NCBI GenBank assembly: GCA_002391465.1
Contig: DGFC01000014.1
Coordinates: forward strand, 1 to 6,834
DNA: 6,834 bases
Source of the DNA: Firmicutes bacterium UBA3910
Lineage (GTDB): Bacteria > Bacillota > Limnochordia > Darwinibacteriales > Darwinibacteriaceae
Reading direction: 5' to 3'
Shown: positions 5,684 through 6,834 of the stretch, in pieces
Position numbering within the stretch: the first letter of the stretch is position 1
How the letters are laid out: each line of letters opens with the position of its first letter
Translations under genes and position numbers: made by a program
Notes under the pieces: generated by a model
What the model was told of the DNA's origin: nothing
What the model saw: only the letters and a program-made list of their open reading frames with translations
The model's database searches: none

Positions 5684-6834
5684 AAAAAATCAACCTGTAC
5701 TTGGTTGTTGCCATAAGTTTAATTCTGCTGTCCAGTGGTGTTTCTGCAGCCCGTGTCATTAATGTGGCAGTGCCCACCGATCCCGATTCTTTCGATCCAA
5801 CCCGGACGGTGGCTGCTGCGACGAGTGAAATCGCCTTTAACATTTACGAGGGTTTAGTCAAGGCCAGTCCGTCAGGGGAGGTTATCCCGGCCCTGGCAGA
5901 GGCTTGGACTATTGATGAGGGAAATACGATCTACACCTTTTACCTGCGGGAAGCTTACTTCCACAATGGTTCACCGGTGACTGCGGCCGACGTGGTTAAC
6001 GCCCTGAACAGGGCCAGGGATCCTGAGCTTGCAGTCCGGGCGGGAGAACTGGCAGTGATCAAGGAAGTGAGCGAAGTGGACGGAGCGGTCCGCATTGAAC
6101 TGCACGAACCCCACGGAGCGTTTTTGTACACCCTGGCGGAGATATTCGCTGTTGTTTACCCCAAGGACGTGCACGATTTGGCCCGCCGGCCCATCGGTAC
6201 CGGGCCCTATTACCTTGTAAACTGGATCCCCAATCAAGAGTTGAAACTGAGGCGCTTCGACCGCCACTGGTCAGGGAAAACGCCCTACTACGATGAGGCT
6301 AACTTTTTGATCATTCCCGATGAGAACAGTATGGTGCTTAACCTTAAGGCGGGGAGAGTGGACTTGATTCCCCGCATGGAAGCATCCATGCTGCATCAGG
6401 TGGCCAACGACCGAAACATCAAGGTTTTTTCCACACCCATGAACGTGGTGCAGGTCTTGGCGTTTAATAGTGCTCGAGAGCCCTTTACCGATTGGCGGGT
6501 ACGCCGGGCGTTGGCGTTGGCCGTGAACCGGGAAGAGATCATTGAGGGCGCAGCTTGGGGCCACGGGATACCCCTTTACAGCGGCATCAGCCCGGCCATG
6601 GATGCCTTCTTTCACAGCGGTCTGGCAGAAGTGAATCCCTATGATCCGGAACTGGCCAAACAGCTCCTGCGGGAGGCGGGACAGGAAAACCTACGCTTCA
6701 CACTGGTTTTACCGGGGGATTACGCCATCCACGTGCAGACCGGTCTCTTGGCCGCCGAACAGTGGCGGGCAGTTGGGGTGGACGTGGATCTGCAGATTGT
6801 GGAGTGGGGGACCTGGCTGGAGCGGGTTTACACC
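5680..6834 (+). CDS. ABC transporter solute-binding protein, family 5 (peptide/nickel/oligosaccharide type), 3'-truncated by window edge
   Basis: The frame is open from ATG 5680 to the right edge, giving 385 residues of a protein usually 500-550 long. It is the extracytoplasmic binding component of an Opp/Dpp/Nik-type importer (SBP_bac_5, PF00496). Visible features are a secretion signal with basic start M1-K-K, hydrophobic core at about 8-19 and V21-S-A23 cleavage site; an early segment with A71-L-A-E-A-W76; the family signature G173-TGPYYLVNW182 with R191-R-F-D-R-H-W197; I212-P-D-E-N with G225-R-V-D-L-I; and V274-RRALALAVNREEII288. Unlike most Gram-positive binding proteins it has no lipobox cysteine after the signal, so it should be released into a periplasm or the medium rather than lipid-anchored. 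AGGAG at 5668-5672 lies seven bases before the start, which overlaps the TetR stop by ATGA. Permease and ATPase genes are expected to the right. Peptides, nickel chelates and sugars are all possible substrates; I cannot choose. Confidence 0.9.
   Translation, partial: MKKINLYLVVAISLILLSSGVSAARVINVAVPTDPDSFDPTRTVAAATSEIAFNIYEGLVKASPSGEVIPALAEAWTIDEGNTIYTFYLREAYFHNGSPVTAADVVNALNRARDPELAVRAGELAVIKEVSEVDGAVRIELHEPHGAFLYTLAEIFAVVYPKDVHDLARRPIGTGPYYLVNWIPNQELKLRRFDRHWSGKTPYYDEANFLIIPDENSMVLNLKAGRVDLIPRMEASMLHQVANDRNIKVFSTPMNVVQVLAFNSAREPFTDWRVRRALALAVNREEIIEGAAWGHGIPLYSGISPAMDAFFHSGLAEVNPYDPELAKQLLREAGQENLRFTLVLPGDYAIHVQTGLLAAEQWRAVGVDVDLQIVEWGTWLERVYT

Noticed and set aside
5971..6615. Two minus-strand frames (5971-6267 and 6271-6615) at the right end
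   Set aside because: Both lie opposite the continuous binding-protein frame that runs from 5680 to the edge and shows all the family motifs.

Overview
The window looks like chromosomal DNA from an endospore-forming member of the Bacillota. The main evidence is a germinant-receptor B subunit at the left edge. Supporting features are AGGAG-type ribosome binding sites, occasional TTG starts, a PgcA-type phosphosugar mutase and a split pair of short-chain ChrA genes. Base composition looks moderately GC-rich (a little over half, by eye). One gene hints at a diderm lineage: the extracytoplasmic solute-binding protein at the right edge has a secretory signal peptide but no lipobox cysteine. The taxon itself cannot be fixed from the sequence.

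Layout, left to right: (1) the 3' part of a gerB/gerAB-type germination permease gene, cut by the left edge; (2) on the minus strand and converging on it with only 2 bp between stop codons, a serine hydrolase of the class C beta-lactamase/esterase family; (3) divergent from the hydrolase across about 75 bp, a complete alpha-D-phosphohexomutase (PgcA/YhxB type); (4) 78 bp later, two short chromate-transporter-family genes overlapping by ATGA; (5) a short regulatory gap with a 13-bp inverted repeat wrapped around a good sigma-A-like promoter; (6) a TetR-family regulator gene; (7) overlapping it by ATGA, a family 5 (peptide/nickel/oligosaccharide-type) ABC solute-binding protein gene that runs off the right edge.

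How the parts may work together: the germination permease is probably the last gene of a receptor operon extending to the left. The hydrolase and the sugar mutase share a divergent intergenic region and both have plausible links to the cell envelope (cell-wall fragment or ester hydrolysis, and glucose-1-phosphate supply), but no functional coupling is shown. The two ChrA-family proteins most likely form one two-component ion transporter. The TetR gene and the binding-protein gene are translationally coupled, and the regulator's promoter carries a palindrome of the sort used for TetR autorepression. The simplest reading is a self-regulated uptake operon continuing to the right.

I see no rRNA, tRNA, CRISPR array, insertion sequence or phage gene. 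No stretch over 300 bases lacks a gene. I do not see a clearly new system. The most interesting parts are the TetR operator/promoter coupled to the binding-protein operon, the lipobox-less binding protein, and the hydrolase with an altered second motif.
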